64,000 bases of DNA from Bradyrhizobium sp. 141 (GTDB lineage Bacteria; Pseudomonadota; Alphaproteobacteria; Rhizobiales; Xanthobacteraceae): NCBI RefSeq assembly GCF_023074055.1, contig NZ_JADPKR010000108.1, positions 372,001-436,000 of the forward strand, given 5' to 3'. Shown here piece by piece: positions 16,215 through 24,511 of this stretch; position 1 is the stretch's first letter, and every line of letters starts with the position of its first letter. A program made the position numbers and the translations under genes. The notes beneath the pieces are model-generated. The model saw only the letters and a program-made list of their open reading frames with translations, searched no databases and was not told where the DNA came from.

Positions 16215-17021
16215 TCACGCGATCCTGTTCGTCGTGGCCGACCGCGCCGTCGCCAGCTGCTTCTGCAGGCGATCGATGTTTTGCAGCAGGCGCTGGCTGG
16301 TCAGCACCAGGAAGTAATAGCCGAACTGTGGATCCTGGAAGTAGATCTCCAGCAGGCGGTCATAGGTGATCGTCAGCACCTGGCCGTCCTCGATGCATTC
16401 GATCGTTCCGGTGCGGCGGTTGTCCGGCGTCAGGAAGCCAAGCTCGCCCATCAGTGCGCCCGGCCCGATCTCGACGTTGATCTCCTTGACCAGGAACTTG
16501 CCGGTGACCGTGAGCAGCATCTCCTTGGCGGGATCGCCCAGCTTGAAGAGCGTATCGCCCCGGCGATATTTGCGCTCGGTCATGAACGGCTTGAGCCATT
16601 CGATCGACATGTCGCCTTCGGCGGCGTGGCGTGCCTTCTTGACCAGCTTGAGCATCTGCCGCAGGCGCAGGGCGTTGATCGGAAGCAGCAGCAGATAGAG
16701 CAGGAACGTCGCGACGTTGGCGGTGAGCGCGCCGAACACGGCGAAGAACGCGCAGCCGACCATGTTGGCGACGCGCAGTGGCACCATGGTCCGCATCAAG
16801 AGGGTGGCGACGAAGAAGCCGGCGCCGACCGCGGCGAACAGATTGGCGAACGTGATGTTGTGGACAAAGATCTCCAGCAGGCGATTGAAGATCGCGTCAT
16901 AGGTGACGTTGTTGGGATCGAGGCCCATCTGGACCAGGATCTTCGCGATCCTGAGGTTGTCCGTGGCCGCATCGAGAATGCGGTCGAGGATCGAGGAAAT
17001 GTCTGCGCTGCCGGACGGCAT
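16215..17021 (-). CDS. Membrane protein with C-terminal cyclic-nucleotide-binding domain
   Basis: A 268-residue protein. Residues about 50-115 form two or three membrane helices (ITFANLFAAVGAGFFVATLL, ANMVGCAFFAVFGALTANVA, FLLYLLLLPINAL). A cNMP-binding beta-roll follows at about 145-240, with the phosphate-binding cassette in GALMGELGFLTPDNRRTGTI. This layout suggests a membrane-tethered cyclic-nucleotide sensor without an ion pore or enzyme domain. ATG 17021 gives a sensible N-terminus; an upstream in-frame start is possible. The partner is unknown. Confidence 0.78.
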   Translation of the reverse strand: MPSGSADISSILDRILDAATDNLRIAKILVQMGLDPNNVTYDAIFNRLLEIFVHNITFANLFAAVGAGFFVATLLMRTMVPLRVANMVGCAFFAVFGALTANVATFLLYLLLLPINALRLRQMLKLVKKARHAAEGDMSIEWLKPFMTERKYRRGDTLFKLGDPAKEMLLTVTGKFLVKEINVEIGPGALMGELGFLTPDNRRTGTIECIEDGQVLTITYDRLLEIYFQDPQFGYYFLVLTSQRLLQNIDRLQKQLATARSATTNRIA

Positions 17022-17270
17022 GGTACTAACCCCGCGTAAGGCCTTCAGTCCTGGTCGGTATGCTCGATACGTATAGCCGAAATCGGATGACGGCCGCCTG
17101 AAATGAAGCCTTCGGCCGCCACGCCGCAAGAGGCAAATTTTAGCCTGATCGGGCGTTTCGGCAATTGCCCGTTGGTTGCGCGTCTGGCTGCAACACGGCC
17201 GTGATTCGGGGCGGCTTCGGCGTCGCGAGGGGGCTGGATGCCCCAGGCGGGGCGTTGGACGATCTTCGCC

Positions 17271-18350
17271 TTATGGCTTGGCGGCGGGTTGGACGACCTG
17301 CTGCTCGACGAGGCCAAGACGACCGGGCAGCGAGCCGGCGCGCAGCAGCATGGCGACGCTGTTGGCCTCATCCAGGGTAAAGTTGCCGGAAATCTGGCCG
17401 GAGCCGCCGGTGATGGGCTCGCGGATCACGGGGGCGGAAATCACCTTGTCGTCGAGCGCGATGGCGAAGGGCATTCCAACGTTCTCTGCGGTGATATGGG
17501 CGAAGCGCCGCGTACCGCGGCCGTTGAAGCGGAACGAGGCGATCGGCTCCTTCGTCCCGCTGGCAAATCCCGGGCCTGCATAGCTGATGTCGTCACCGTC
17601 GAGCGCGCTAGCCTTGACGAGATAGGGAAGCTTGTCCTTGAAGCCGAACATGACTTCCGTCCCCGCCGGAGGCGTGCCCGATTGCGCCTGCTCCGCCGAC
17701 ATCGTGACATCGATCAGGCGGAAGCTGACCTTGACCTTCCTGGCGAAGATCGCGGTGATGCGCTCGGGCTCCATCATCCCCGGCAGGAAGATGCGGATGC
17801 GGTCCGTTCCCTCAGGCTGGACGCTGGCCAGTGTGACGCCGGCCTCCTTGAGGCGCTGCTCGATCATGGCGATGGAATCTTCGACAAGATCGCGTAGCCG
17901 CGCGGCGGATGCGGCATCGGTCGGCGCGAGCCTGATCAGCCCGTCTCCGGCGTCGGTCACGGTGAGCGCGTGCGTTGGCAATCCCTCTGCCGCCGAGGCG
18001 AGCTTGCGCGTGAGCAGGTCACGGCCCTTGGCGTCCGCGATCTTCAATTCGATGCCGCCGTCACGGATCGCAAGGCCGGAGAAGGCGATCCGGCCCTCGC
18101 GCATGGTCTTGTAGACGTCGTCGCGCAGATCCGTGGTGACCGCCTCCCGCAAGGCGTCGCTGTCCACCTTGTAGATGATGCGCGATCCGCCCAGCTTCTC
18201 CATCTTGTCGGTGATGAATGCCGCGACCTTCGCGCGCATTTTGTCGAGCTGGCTATCCGCGGCAAATGTTGCGGAGGGCAGGGCCATCGTGGCTGCGATG
18301 GCGAACGCAGCGATCAGCCGGTTGATGCGGTTCCGCGCGGGCGTCGTCAT
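17271..18350 (-). CDS. Exported SecD-like periplasmic domain protein lacking the membrane channel
   Basis: A 359-residue protein with a signal peptide (cleavage near ATFA|AD, residue 30). The rest matches the periplasmic P1 region of SecD, the Sec translocase accessory. RIRIFLPGMMEPERITAIFA mirrors the SecD LPG-x-x-[DE]PER motif, and FAIALDDKVISAPVI, REPITGGSGQISGNFTLDEA and LLRAGSLPGRLGLVEQQVV mirror the segment just before SecD TM2. It stops exactly where the SecD transmembrane bundle would begin. Start ATG 18350 has TGAGG upstream. It is probably periplasmic; the role is unknown. Confidence 0.82.
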   Translation of the reverse strand: MTTPARNRINRLIAAFAIAATMALPSATFAADSQLDKMRAKVAAFITDKMEKLGGSRIIYKVDSDALREAVTTDLRDDVYKTMREGRIAFSGLAIRDGGIELKIADAKGRDLLTRKLASAAEGLPTHALTVTDAGDGLIRLAPTDAASAARLRDLVEDSIAMIEQRLKEAGVTLASVQPEGTDRIRIFLPGMMEPERITAIFARKVKVSFRLIDVTMSAEQAQSGTPPAGTEVMFGFKDKLPYLVKASALDGDDISYAGPGFASGTKEPIASFRFNGRGTRRFAHITAENVGMPFAIALDDKVISAPVIREPITGGSGQISGNFTLDEANSVAMLLRAGSLPGRLGLVEQQVVQPAAKP

Positions 18351-18576
18351 GATGACCTCAAGTCTTGCGGCAGGGCGCTGGCGAGCGAATTCCCGCGCCA
18401 GTTCTTGGTCCCCGGATCGGCCCCAGAGGTTCAAGCGTCGCGGGCCTAGGCAATGGACGAACGCCAAATCATCCATCATTCTGTCCGCGCTCGGCCGGCT
18501 ATCGGCCGAGGCGTCGCCGCACCAAAATGTCAAAAGACAGGGGCGGGGACATGCATCTGAGGGAGGACGGAATTCC

Positions 18577-20484
18577 ATGGCGGGTACCCATGCGCTCGAT
18601 CGCTTTATCGGCAACGACTATCCGGACCTGGCGACGGACGCGGATGTCCGGGCCTTCGAGCAGGTCCCTTACGCCGATCGCATCGCGGCCGAGAGCACCT
18701 ATGACGCCATCATGTTGGGTGCGGCACGCAATCCCGACGGGGCGGCGATCCAGTTCCTGCAGAACGCGGATCCCGCCGACACGCCGGTCGCAGTCACCTA
18801 CCGCGATTTCATCGCGCGCGTCACGCAGGCCGCCAACATGTTTCATGCGCTCGGTGCGGAGAAGGGCGACGTCATCAGCTTCATGCTGCCGCTGGTGCCC
18901 GATGCGTTCGTGACGCTGTTCGGGGCCGAGGCTGCGGGCATCGCCAATCCCGTCAATCCGCTGCTGGAGCCGCATCAGATCGCGGAGATCCTGGAGGCCG
19001 CGAACACGAAGATCTTGGTGGCGCTCGGTCCGATGCCGGGCACCGATATCTGGCAGAAGGTTGAGCAGATCCGACCGCAGCTGAAGAATCTCAAGGCGAT
19101 CGTGCAGGTGTTCGGCGGCGGCGATCCCGCCAAGGGCATCTTTGCCTTCAGCGACCTGATCAAGCAGCAGCCGTCCGACCGGCTCGTCAGCGGGCGCAAG
19201 ATTTCGGGTGCCGACATCGCCGCCTATTTCCACACCGGCGGCACCACCGGCACGCCAAAGCTGGTGCGGCACAGTCATACCAATCAGGTCTATCAGGCCT
19301 GGGCGCTCAACCTGCTGCTGAAGGCGAAACCGGGCGCTAATTTGCTGTTCGGCATGCCGCTGTTTCACGTCGGCGGCTCGCTGACGCAGGTGCTGCTGAC
19401 GCTGTCGGCCGGCGGCTCGCTGGTCGTGCTGTCGCCGAGTGGCTGGCGCAATCCGAATGCGGTGAAGAATATCTGGCAGCTTGTCGAACGCTTCAAGCCG
19501 GAGGCGCTGTCGAGCGTGCCGACGGTGCTGGCCGCGACGCTCGCGGTGCCGCCTGGCAACGCTGATATCTCCAGCCTGAAATACGCCGCCGGCGGCGGCT
19601 CGGCGATTCCCGTCGCCGTGGGTTCGGCGATCCAGGACAAGCTGAAGCTGCCCGTGGTCGAGGTCTACGGCATGACCGAGACCTCGAGCGTGCATACGCT
19701 CGCCTATCCGTCGCGGCCGATCCGGCTCGGCTCGGTCGGCCTGCCCATGCCTTATTCGCGCGTGCGCATCGTGCAGCTCGATGCCGAAGGCCGCCTGATC
19801 CGCGACTGCAAGCCGGACGAGATCGGCGTCGTCATCATGGCCGGGCCCGGGGTGTTCGGCGGCTATCTCAACGACGAGCACAACAAGGGCGCTTTCGTCG
19901 ACGAGGTCTGGGTCAATTCCGGCGATCTCGGCCGGCTGGATGCCGACGGCTATCTCTGGATCACCGGCCGCGCCAAGGACCTCGTGATCCGCGGCGGCCA
20001 CAACATCGATCCGGCGCCGATCGAGGAGATCATGTTCCGTCATCCCGCCGTCGGCTTCGCCGCCGTGGTCGGCCAGCCCGACGCCTATGCCGGCGAGCTA
20101 CCGGTGGGATACGTGCAGCTGAAACCGGGCGCCAAGGTCGAGCCGGGGGAATTGGAGACGTGGGTGCGCGAGCGCACGCCGGAGCGCGCCGCTGTTCCGG
20201 TGCAGGTCATCCCGATCGATCCGATGCCGGTGACCGGCGTCGGCAAGGTGTTCAAGCCGCAGCTGCGCTGGGACGCGGCCGAGCGCGTGTTCACCAAGGT
20301 GCTCACGCCGCTGGTCGAGCGCGGCATCGATTGCAGGGTCAAAGTCGGTGCCCATGGCAGTCATGGATCGATTGCGACTGTCACGCTTGCCGGTCTGGCG
20401 GTCGACCAGCGCGAGCAGGTTGCGAGCGAGGTGCACGCGCTGCTTGCACCGTTCGTGATGCGCCACGAGGTGGTGCAAATGTAG
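18577..20484 (+). CDS. Acyl-CoA synthetase (AMP-forming)
   Basis: A 635-residue member of the ANL adenylating superfamily that activates a carboxylic acid with ATP and CoA. The P-loop-like motif is FHTGGTTGTPKLVRHSH (about 222-238). A5 is VVEVYGMTETSS, A7 is NSGDLGRLDADGYLWITGR, and A10 is PVTGVGKVFKPQL. A C-terminal extension of about 55 residues beyond A10 is a common feature of the bacterial subgroup. ATG 18577 lies behind GGGAGG. The substrate (fatty or aromatic acid) is not evident and the gene stands alone. Confidence 0.88.
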   Translation: MAGTHALDRFIGNDYPDLATDADVRAFEQVPYADRIAAESTYDAIMLGAARNPDGAAIQFLQNADPADTPVAVTYRDFIARVTQAANMFHALGAEKGDVISFMLPLVPDAFVTLFGAEAAGIANPVNPLLEPHQIAEILEAANTKILVALGPMPGTDIWQKVEQIRPQLKNLKAIVQVFGGGDPAKGIFAFSDLIKQQPSDRLVSGRKISGADIAAYFHTGGTTGTPKLVRHSHTNQVYQAWALNLLLKAKPGANLLFGMPLFHVGGSLTQVLLTLSAGGSLVVLSPSGWRNPNAVKNIWQLVERFKPEALSSVPTVLAATLAVPPGNADISSLKYAAGGGSAIPVAVGSAIQDKLKLPVVEVYGMTETSSVHTLAYPSRPIRLGSVGLPMPYSRVRIVQLDAEGRLIRDCKPDEIGVVIMAGPGVFGGYLNDEHNKGAFVDEVWVNSGDLGRLDADGYLWITGRAKDLVIRGGHNIDPAPIEEIMFRHPAVGFAAVVGQPDAYAGELPVGYVQLKPGAKVEPGELETWVRERTPERAAVPVQVIPIDPMPVTGVGKVFKPQLRWDAAERVFTKVLTPLVERGIDCRVKVGAHGSHGSIATVTLAGLAVDQREQVASEVHALLAPFVMRHEVVQM

Positions 20485-20553
20485 CGCGGTTTCTGCATAG
20501 CTCGAAGCAGGCCGACGCTTCGCCGCATTATCCTTACCCCCGTTCGAGGAGCC

Positions 20554-20575
20554 CTATGTGACAGGTGTCACATAG
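20554..20575. promoter_or_regulatory. CRP/FNR-type palindrome upstream of the caspase genes
   Basis: Perfect 10-bp arms CTATGTGACA and TGTCACATAG around a GG centre. The core is TGTGA-N6-TCACA, the consensus of CRP-class regulators, and it ends 63 bp before the GTG start at 20639. It could equally form a hairpin in a transcript, but no T-run follows. Binding is inferred from the match alone. Confidence 0.7.
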
Positions 20576-20638
20576 GAAGAATTAGCAATCTGCGACGCTA
20601 CCGAATAGTCTCAGGGAATTGCATCCGGGGGGACGCAA

Positions 20639-22492
20639 GTGATTCCGTTTCGGTTATTTGCATTGTTGATATTGGCGATGGGACTTGCCTGCGGACCGGC
20701 GCATGCCGACCGCCGGGTGGCGCTCGTCATTGGCAATTCAGCTTACAAAAGCGCTCCCAAGCTGGGTAACCCTGCGAACGATGCCACTCTGGTCGGTGGC
20801 ATGTTCAAGAAGGCCGGCTTCGATTCCGTCGACGTCAGGCTGGATCTCAGCGCCAGCGAGATGCGGCGCATGTTGCGTGAGTTTGCCGCCAGGACGCGCG
20901 ATGCGGAGATGGCGGTGATCTATTACGCCGGCCACGGCATCGAGCTCGACGGAACCAACTATCTCATTCCGACCGACGCGTCGCTGGAGACGGACGGCGA
21001 CGTTCTCGACGAGACAATCCCGGTCGAGCGTGCGTTGTACGCCGTCGAGCCCGCCAAGCAACTGCGCCTGATCATCCTGGATGCCTGCCGCGACAACCCG
21101 TTCGCGAAGTCGATGAAGCGCACGCTGGCGTCGCGCGCGATCGGACGCGGCTTGGCCAAGGTCGAGCCGACCAGTCCCAACACTATGATTGCCTTCGCGG
21201 CAAAGGCGGGATCGACCGCGTCCGACGGCGATTCCCGAAACAGCCCGTTCGCCGCCGCGCTGGTCGAGCATCTGCCGAAGCCGGGCCTCGATTTGCGCAA
21301 GGCCTTTGGCTTCGTGCGCGACGATGTGCTCAAGAGCACGGGCTACAAGCAGGAGCCCTATGTGTACGGCTCGCTCGGCGGCGACGACGTGCCCCTCGTC
21401 GCGAAGCAAGCCCCAACCGGTCCCCAGGCCAACCCGCAGGAGGCCGTGCGCAGGGACTATGAGCTCGCGCTTCAGCTGGCGACCCGCGACGGCTGGGAAG
21501 CATTTCTGGCGGCGTATCCGGACGGCTTCTACGCCAACCTCGCCAAGGGGCAGCTGAACAAGATCGGCGCTGAAGAGACGCGCGCTTCGGCCGAACAGAA
21601 AGCCAGGGCAGCCGAGCAGGAAAAGGCGAGACTCATCTCCGAGCGCGCCCAGAAGGCCGAGCAGGAGAAGGCAGCGGCTGCGGCCAAGGCTGCCGAAGAG
21701 GCGCGAATCGCGGCGGAGAAGCAGAAGCAGATCGAGCAGGCGAGGGCCGAGGCGGCCGAGCACCAGCGCAAGCTGGCTGAGGCGGCGGCGGCGAAGGCAT
21801 TGGCCGAGAAGCAGGCGGCGGAAAAAGCCAAGGCCGAGCTCGCTGCAAAGCAGGCGGCGGAGAAAGCGGAGCAGGTTGCAAAGCCTGCCGCCGATCGGCA
21901 AATGCCCGAAGTCGAGAACCAGAAAGTGGCCGCGCTCTCGCCCGGTACGGCATCCACGTTATCGGCCGCTGACCTCGCCAAATCCATACAGAGCGAATTG
22001 CGTCGCGTCGGCTGCCTGACCTCGTCTGCGGAAAGCGAGTGGAGTTCGGCCGCGCAGCGCTCGCTGACGCTGTTCAACAAATATGCCGGCACCCAGTTCG
22101 ACGTGAAGCTCGCCAGCCTCGATGCGCTCGATGCACTGAAGGCGAAGCCAGGACGCGTCTGCCCGCTGGTCTGCAATTTCGGCTTCAAGGCCGACGGCGA
22201 TCAATGTGTGAAGATCAGCTGCCGTGCCGGCTATCGCGTCGGCGACGACAACGAATGCGAGAAGATTCCGGAGAAGAAGCCGGTTGCGACGCGGGACGAG
22301 TCGAGGAGGAGAGATACGGAGCGAAAGCAAACCGAGTCCGCGCCGTCGAAGCCGGAGGCTTCGGGACAGATCTATTGCAGTTCTACCGGGTGTCGGCCGG
22401 TGCAGAAGGGATGCAGGCTGGTGAACGGGGTTGTCTTCGGCCGGGGCAGCCCGAATGGCGCAACTGGTGGAAATTACGAAGTCTGTAACTGA
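20639..22492 (+). CDS. Exported caspase-family (C14) protein, copy 1
   Basis: A 617-residue protein. Signal peptide residues 1-23 (AHA|D). A caspase p20-like domain at about 25-250 has the catalytic dyad His99 (YYAGHGIEL) and Cys150 (LDACRDNPF). An Ala/Glu/Lys-rich coiled coil follows at about 315-420, TolA-like in composition. A helical domain (DLAKSIQSELRRVGCL, near 445) recalls peptidoglycan-binding repeats, and a Cys-rich tail ends YEVCN. Start GTG 20639 has GGGGGGA 5 nt upstream. Substrate specificity is unknown. It forms a tandem pair with the next gene 24 bp downstream. Confidence 0.85.
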   Translation: MIPFRLFALLILAMGLACGPAHADRRVALVIGNSAYKSAPKLGNPANDATLVGGMFKKAGFDSVDVRLDLSASEMRRMLREFAARTRDAEMAVIYYAGHGIELDGTNYLIPTDASLETDGDVLDETIPVERALYAVEPAKQLRLIILDACRDNPFAKSMKRTLASRAIGRGLAKVEPTSPNTMIAFAAKAGSTASDGDSRNSPFAAALVEHLPKPGLDLRKAFGFVRDDVLKSTGYKQEPYVYGSLGGDDVPLVAKQAPTGPQANPQEAVRRDYELALQLATRDGWEAFLAAYPDGFYANLAKGQLNKIGAEETRASAEQKARAAEQEKARLISERAQKAEQEKAAAAAKAAEEARIAAEKQKQIEQARAEAAEHQRKLAEAAAAKALAEKQAAEKAKAELAAKQAAEKAEQVAKPAADRQMPEVENQKVAALSPGTASTLSAADLAKSIQSELRRVGCLTSSAESEWSSAAQRSLTLFNKYAGTQFDVKLASLDALDALKAKPGRVCPLVCNFGFKADGDQCVKISCRAGYRVGDDNECEKIPEKKPVATRDESRRRDTERKQTESAPSKPEASGQIYCSSTGCRPVQKGCRLVNGVVFGRGSPNGATGGNYEVCN

Positions 22493-22516
22493 TCGCTTCG
22501 TCGATCAAAACCGCGG

Positions 22517-24376
22517 ATGAATAGTGTGACTATCGCTCGATATTTCGGCGCATTGATTTTTGCATCTCTCGTCGCCTGCTCGTCCGCGCAGGCCGAGAAG
22601 CGGGTCGCGCTCGTCATCGGCAATTCCGCCTACAAGAGCGTGCCGAAGCTTGCCAATCCGGCGAACGACGCCGGCTTGGTCGGCGGCATGCTGAGGAAAG
22701 CCGGTTTCGACACGGTTGACGTCAGGCAGGACCTGAACGCGCCCGAAATGCGCAAGGCGCTGCGCGAATTCGGCACCAGGACGCGGGATGCCGATGTTGC
22801 GGTCATCTACTACGCCGGTCACGGCATGGAGGTGGACGGCACCAACTATCTGATCCCGACGGACGCCGCTCTGGAGACCGACACCGACGTCTATGACGAG
22901 GCGTTGCCGATCGATCGCGTGCTCGTGAGCATCGAGCCTGCCAAGCAGCTTCGGCTCGTCATCCTCGACGCCTGCCGCGACAACCCCTTCTCGAAGACGA
23001 TGAAGCGCACGGTGGCCTCGCGCGCGATCGGGCGCGGGCTTGCCAAGGTCGAGCCGACCACCCCGAACACGATGATCGCCTTCGCGGCCAAGGCCGGTTC
23101 GACGGCGTCCGACGGAGACTCCCGAAACAGCCCGTTCGCCACGGCTCTCGCAGACCACCTGCCAAAGCCCGGCCTGGATCTGCGCAAAGCGTTCGGCTTC
23201 GTGCGCGATGATGTGCTGAAGAGCACCGCCAACAAGCAAGAACCCTTCGTGTATGGCTCGCTGGGCGGCGATGACGTGCCGCTGGTTCCCGCCAAGCCGG
23301 TTGCGACCGGCCCGCAACCGAATCCTCAGTCTGAGCTTCGGCGAGACTATGAACTTGCGCTCCAGCTCGGTACCCGGGATGGCTGGGAAGCGTTCCTGGC
23401 GCAATATCCCGAAGGCTTTTATGCCAACCTCGCCAAGGGCCAGCTGAACAAGATCGGCGCCGAAGAGACGCGCGCCTCCGCCGAGCAGAAGGCGAAGGCG
23501 GCCGAACAGGAGAAGACGAGGCTCATTGCTGAGCGCGCCCAGAAGGCCGAGCAGGAGAAGGCGGCCGCGGCGGCCAAGGCCGCCGAAGAGGCGCGGGTCG
23601 CGGCGGAGAAGCAGAAGCAGATCGAGCAGGCGAGGGCTGACGCGGCCGAGCAGCAGCGCAAGGTGGCCGAGGCGGCGGCTGCGAAAGCGCTGGCCGAGAA
23701 GCAGGCGGCTGAGAAGGCCAAGGCGGAGCTTGCCGCCAAACAGGCTGCGGAGAAGGCGGAGAAGGCGGAGCAGGCCGCAAAGCCGGCGGCTGATCGGCAA
23801 CTCCCCGAAGTCGGGAACCAGAAAGTGGCCGCGCTCTCGCCCGGGCCGGCGTCCACATTGTCAGCCGCTGACCTCGCCAAATCCGTGCAGAGCGAATTGC
23901 GCCGTGTCGGGTGCCTGGCGTCCGCTGCTGAGGGCGAGTGGACGCCCGCCGCGCAGCGCTCGCTGACGCTGTTCAACAAATATGCCGGCACCCAGTTCGA
24001 CGTGAAGCTCGCCAGCGTGGATGCGCTCGACGCGCTGAAGGCCAAGCCGGGACGGGTCTGCCCGCTGGTCTGTAATTTCGGCTTCAAGGCCGACGGCGAT
24101 CAATGCGTGAAGATCACCTGCCGTGCCGGCTATCGCGTCGGTGACGACAACGAATGCGAGAAGATCCCGGAGAAGAAGCCCGTTGCCCGTGACGAGCCCA
24201 AGCGGCGGGATCAGGAGCGAAAAGACGCCGAGTCCGCGGCACCGAAATCGCAGGCATCCGGGCAGATGATCTGCAACAGCGCGGGCTGCCGGCCGATTGC
24301 TAAAGGGTGTCGGCTCGGAACGACCAATAGTTCCTTCAATCCGGCGGTCAAGCTCCCAGCAGAAATCTGCAACTGA
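22517..24376 (+). CDS. Exported caspase-family (C14) protein, copy 2
   Basis: A 619-residue close paralogue of the preceding gene with the same domain order. Catalytic His102 (YYAGHGMEV) and Cys153 (LDACRDNPF) are intact. The N-terminus holds a possible lipobox LVAC with Cys21, so it may be a lipoprotein, unlike copy 1; AQA|E offers an alternative type I site. The coiled coil (about 317-430) and the Cys-rich C-terminal region with CRAGYRVGDDNECEKIPEKK are nearly identical to copy 1. The extreme ends diverge, finishing AEICN. It is presumably in one operon with copy 1. Confidence 0.85.
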   Translation: MNSVTIARYFGALIFASLVACSSAQAEKRVALVIGNSAYKSVPKLANPANDAGLVGGMLRKAGFDTVDVRQDLNAPEMRKALREFGTRTRDADVAVIYYAGHGMEVDGTNYLIPTDAALETDTDVYDEALPIDRVLVSIEPAKQLRLVILDACRDNPFSKTMKRTVASRAIGRGLAKVEPTTPNTMIAFAAKAGSTASDGDSRNSPFATALADHLPKPGLDLRKAFGFVRDDVLKSTANKQEPFVYGSLGGDDVPLVPAKPVATGPQPNPQSELRRDYELALQLGTRDGWEAFLAQYPEGFYANLAKGQLNKIGAEETRASAEQKAKAAEQEKTRLIAERAQKAEQEKAAAAAKAAEEARVAAEKQKQIEQARADAAEQQRKVAEAAAAKALAEKQAAEKAKAELAAKQAAEKAEKAEQAAKPAADRQLPEVGNQKVAALSPGPASTLSAADLAKSVQSELRRVGCLASAAEGEWTPAAQRSLTLFNKYAGTQFDVKLASVDALDALKAKPGRVCPLVCNFGFKADGDQCVKITCRAGYRVGDDNECEKIPEKKPVARDEPKRRDQERKDAESAAPKSQASGQMICNSAGCRPIAKGCRLGTTNSSFNPAVKLPAEICN

Positions 24377-24448
24377 AGACGGAGCGATTCCGCCATTCAG
24401 CTTGAAGCTCTCGTTTCCCCGCCACGGTTCGAATTCTGCGGGAGCCGT

Positions 24449-24497
24449 GTGGATTATACGAGCGGACTGCGCTTCTTCGACGTCGCAGTCCAATCCA
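24449..24497. terminator. Hairpin between convergent genes
   Basis: Nested arms GTGGATT (24449-24455) / AATCCAC and GGACTGCG (24464-24471) / CGCAGTCC lie between the second caspase gene and the convergent amidohydrolase. The position suits a two-way terminator, but T-runs are absent, so function is uncertain. Confidence 0.35.
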
Positions 24498-24511
24498 CCT
24501 TACGACCCCGA

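Noticed and set aside
21590..21890. Repeated Ala/Glu/Lys codons looking like tandem DNA repeats
   Set aside because: The repeats are irregular and encode a heptad-like coiled coil; both paralogues share it, so it is protein architecture, not a repeat array.
22505..23800. Long Leu/Arg-rich minus-strand frame opposite the second caspase gene
   Set aside because: It mirrors the repetitive coiled-coil codons of the real gene and has no start signals.
20639..24376. Caspase-based phage-defence island (for example with gasdermin)
   Set aside because: No gasdermin, sensor or nuclease genes lie adjacent, and both proteins have export signals.
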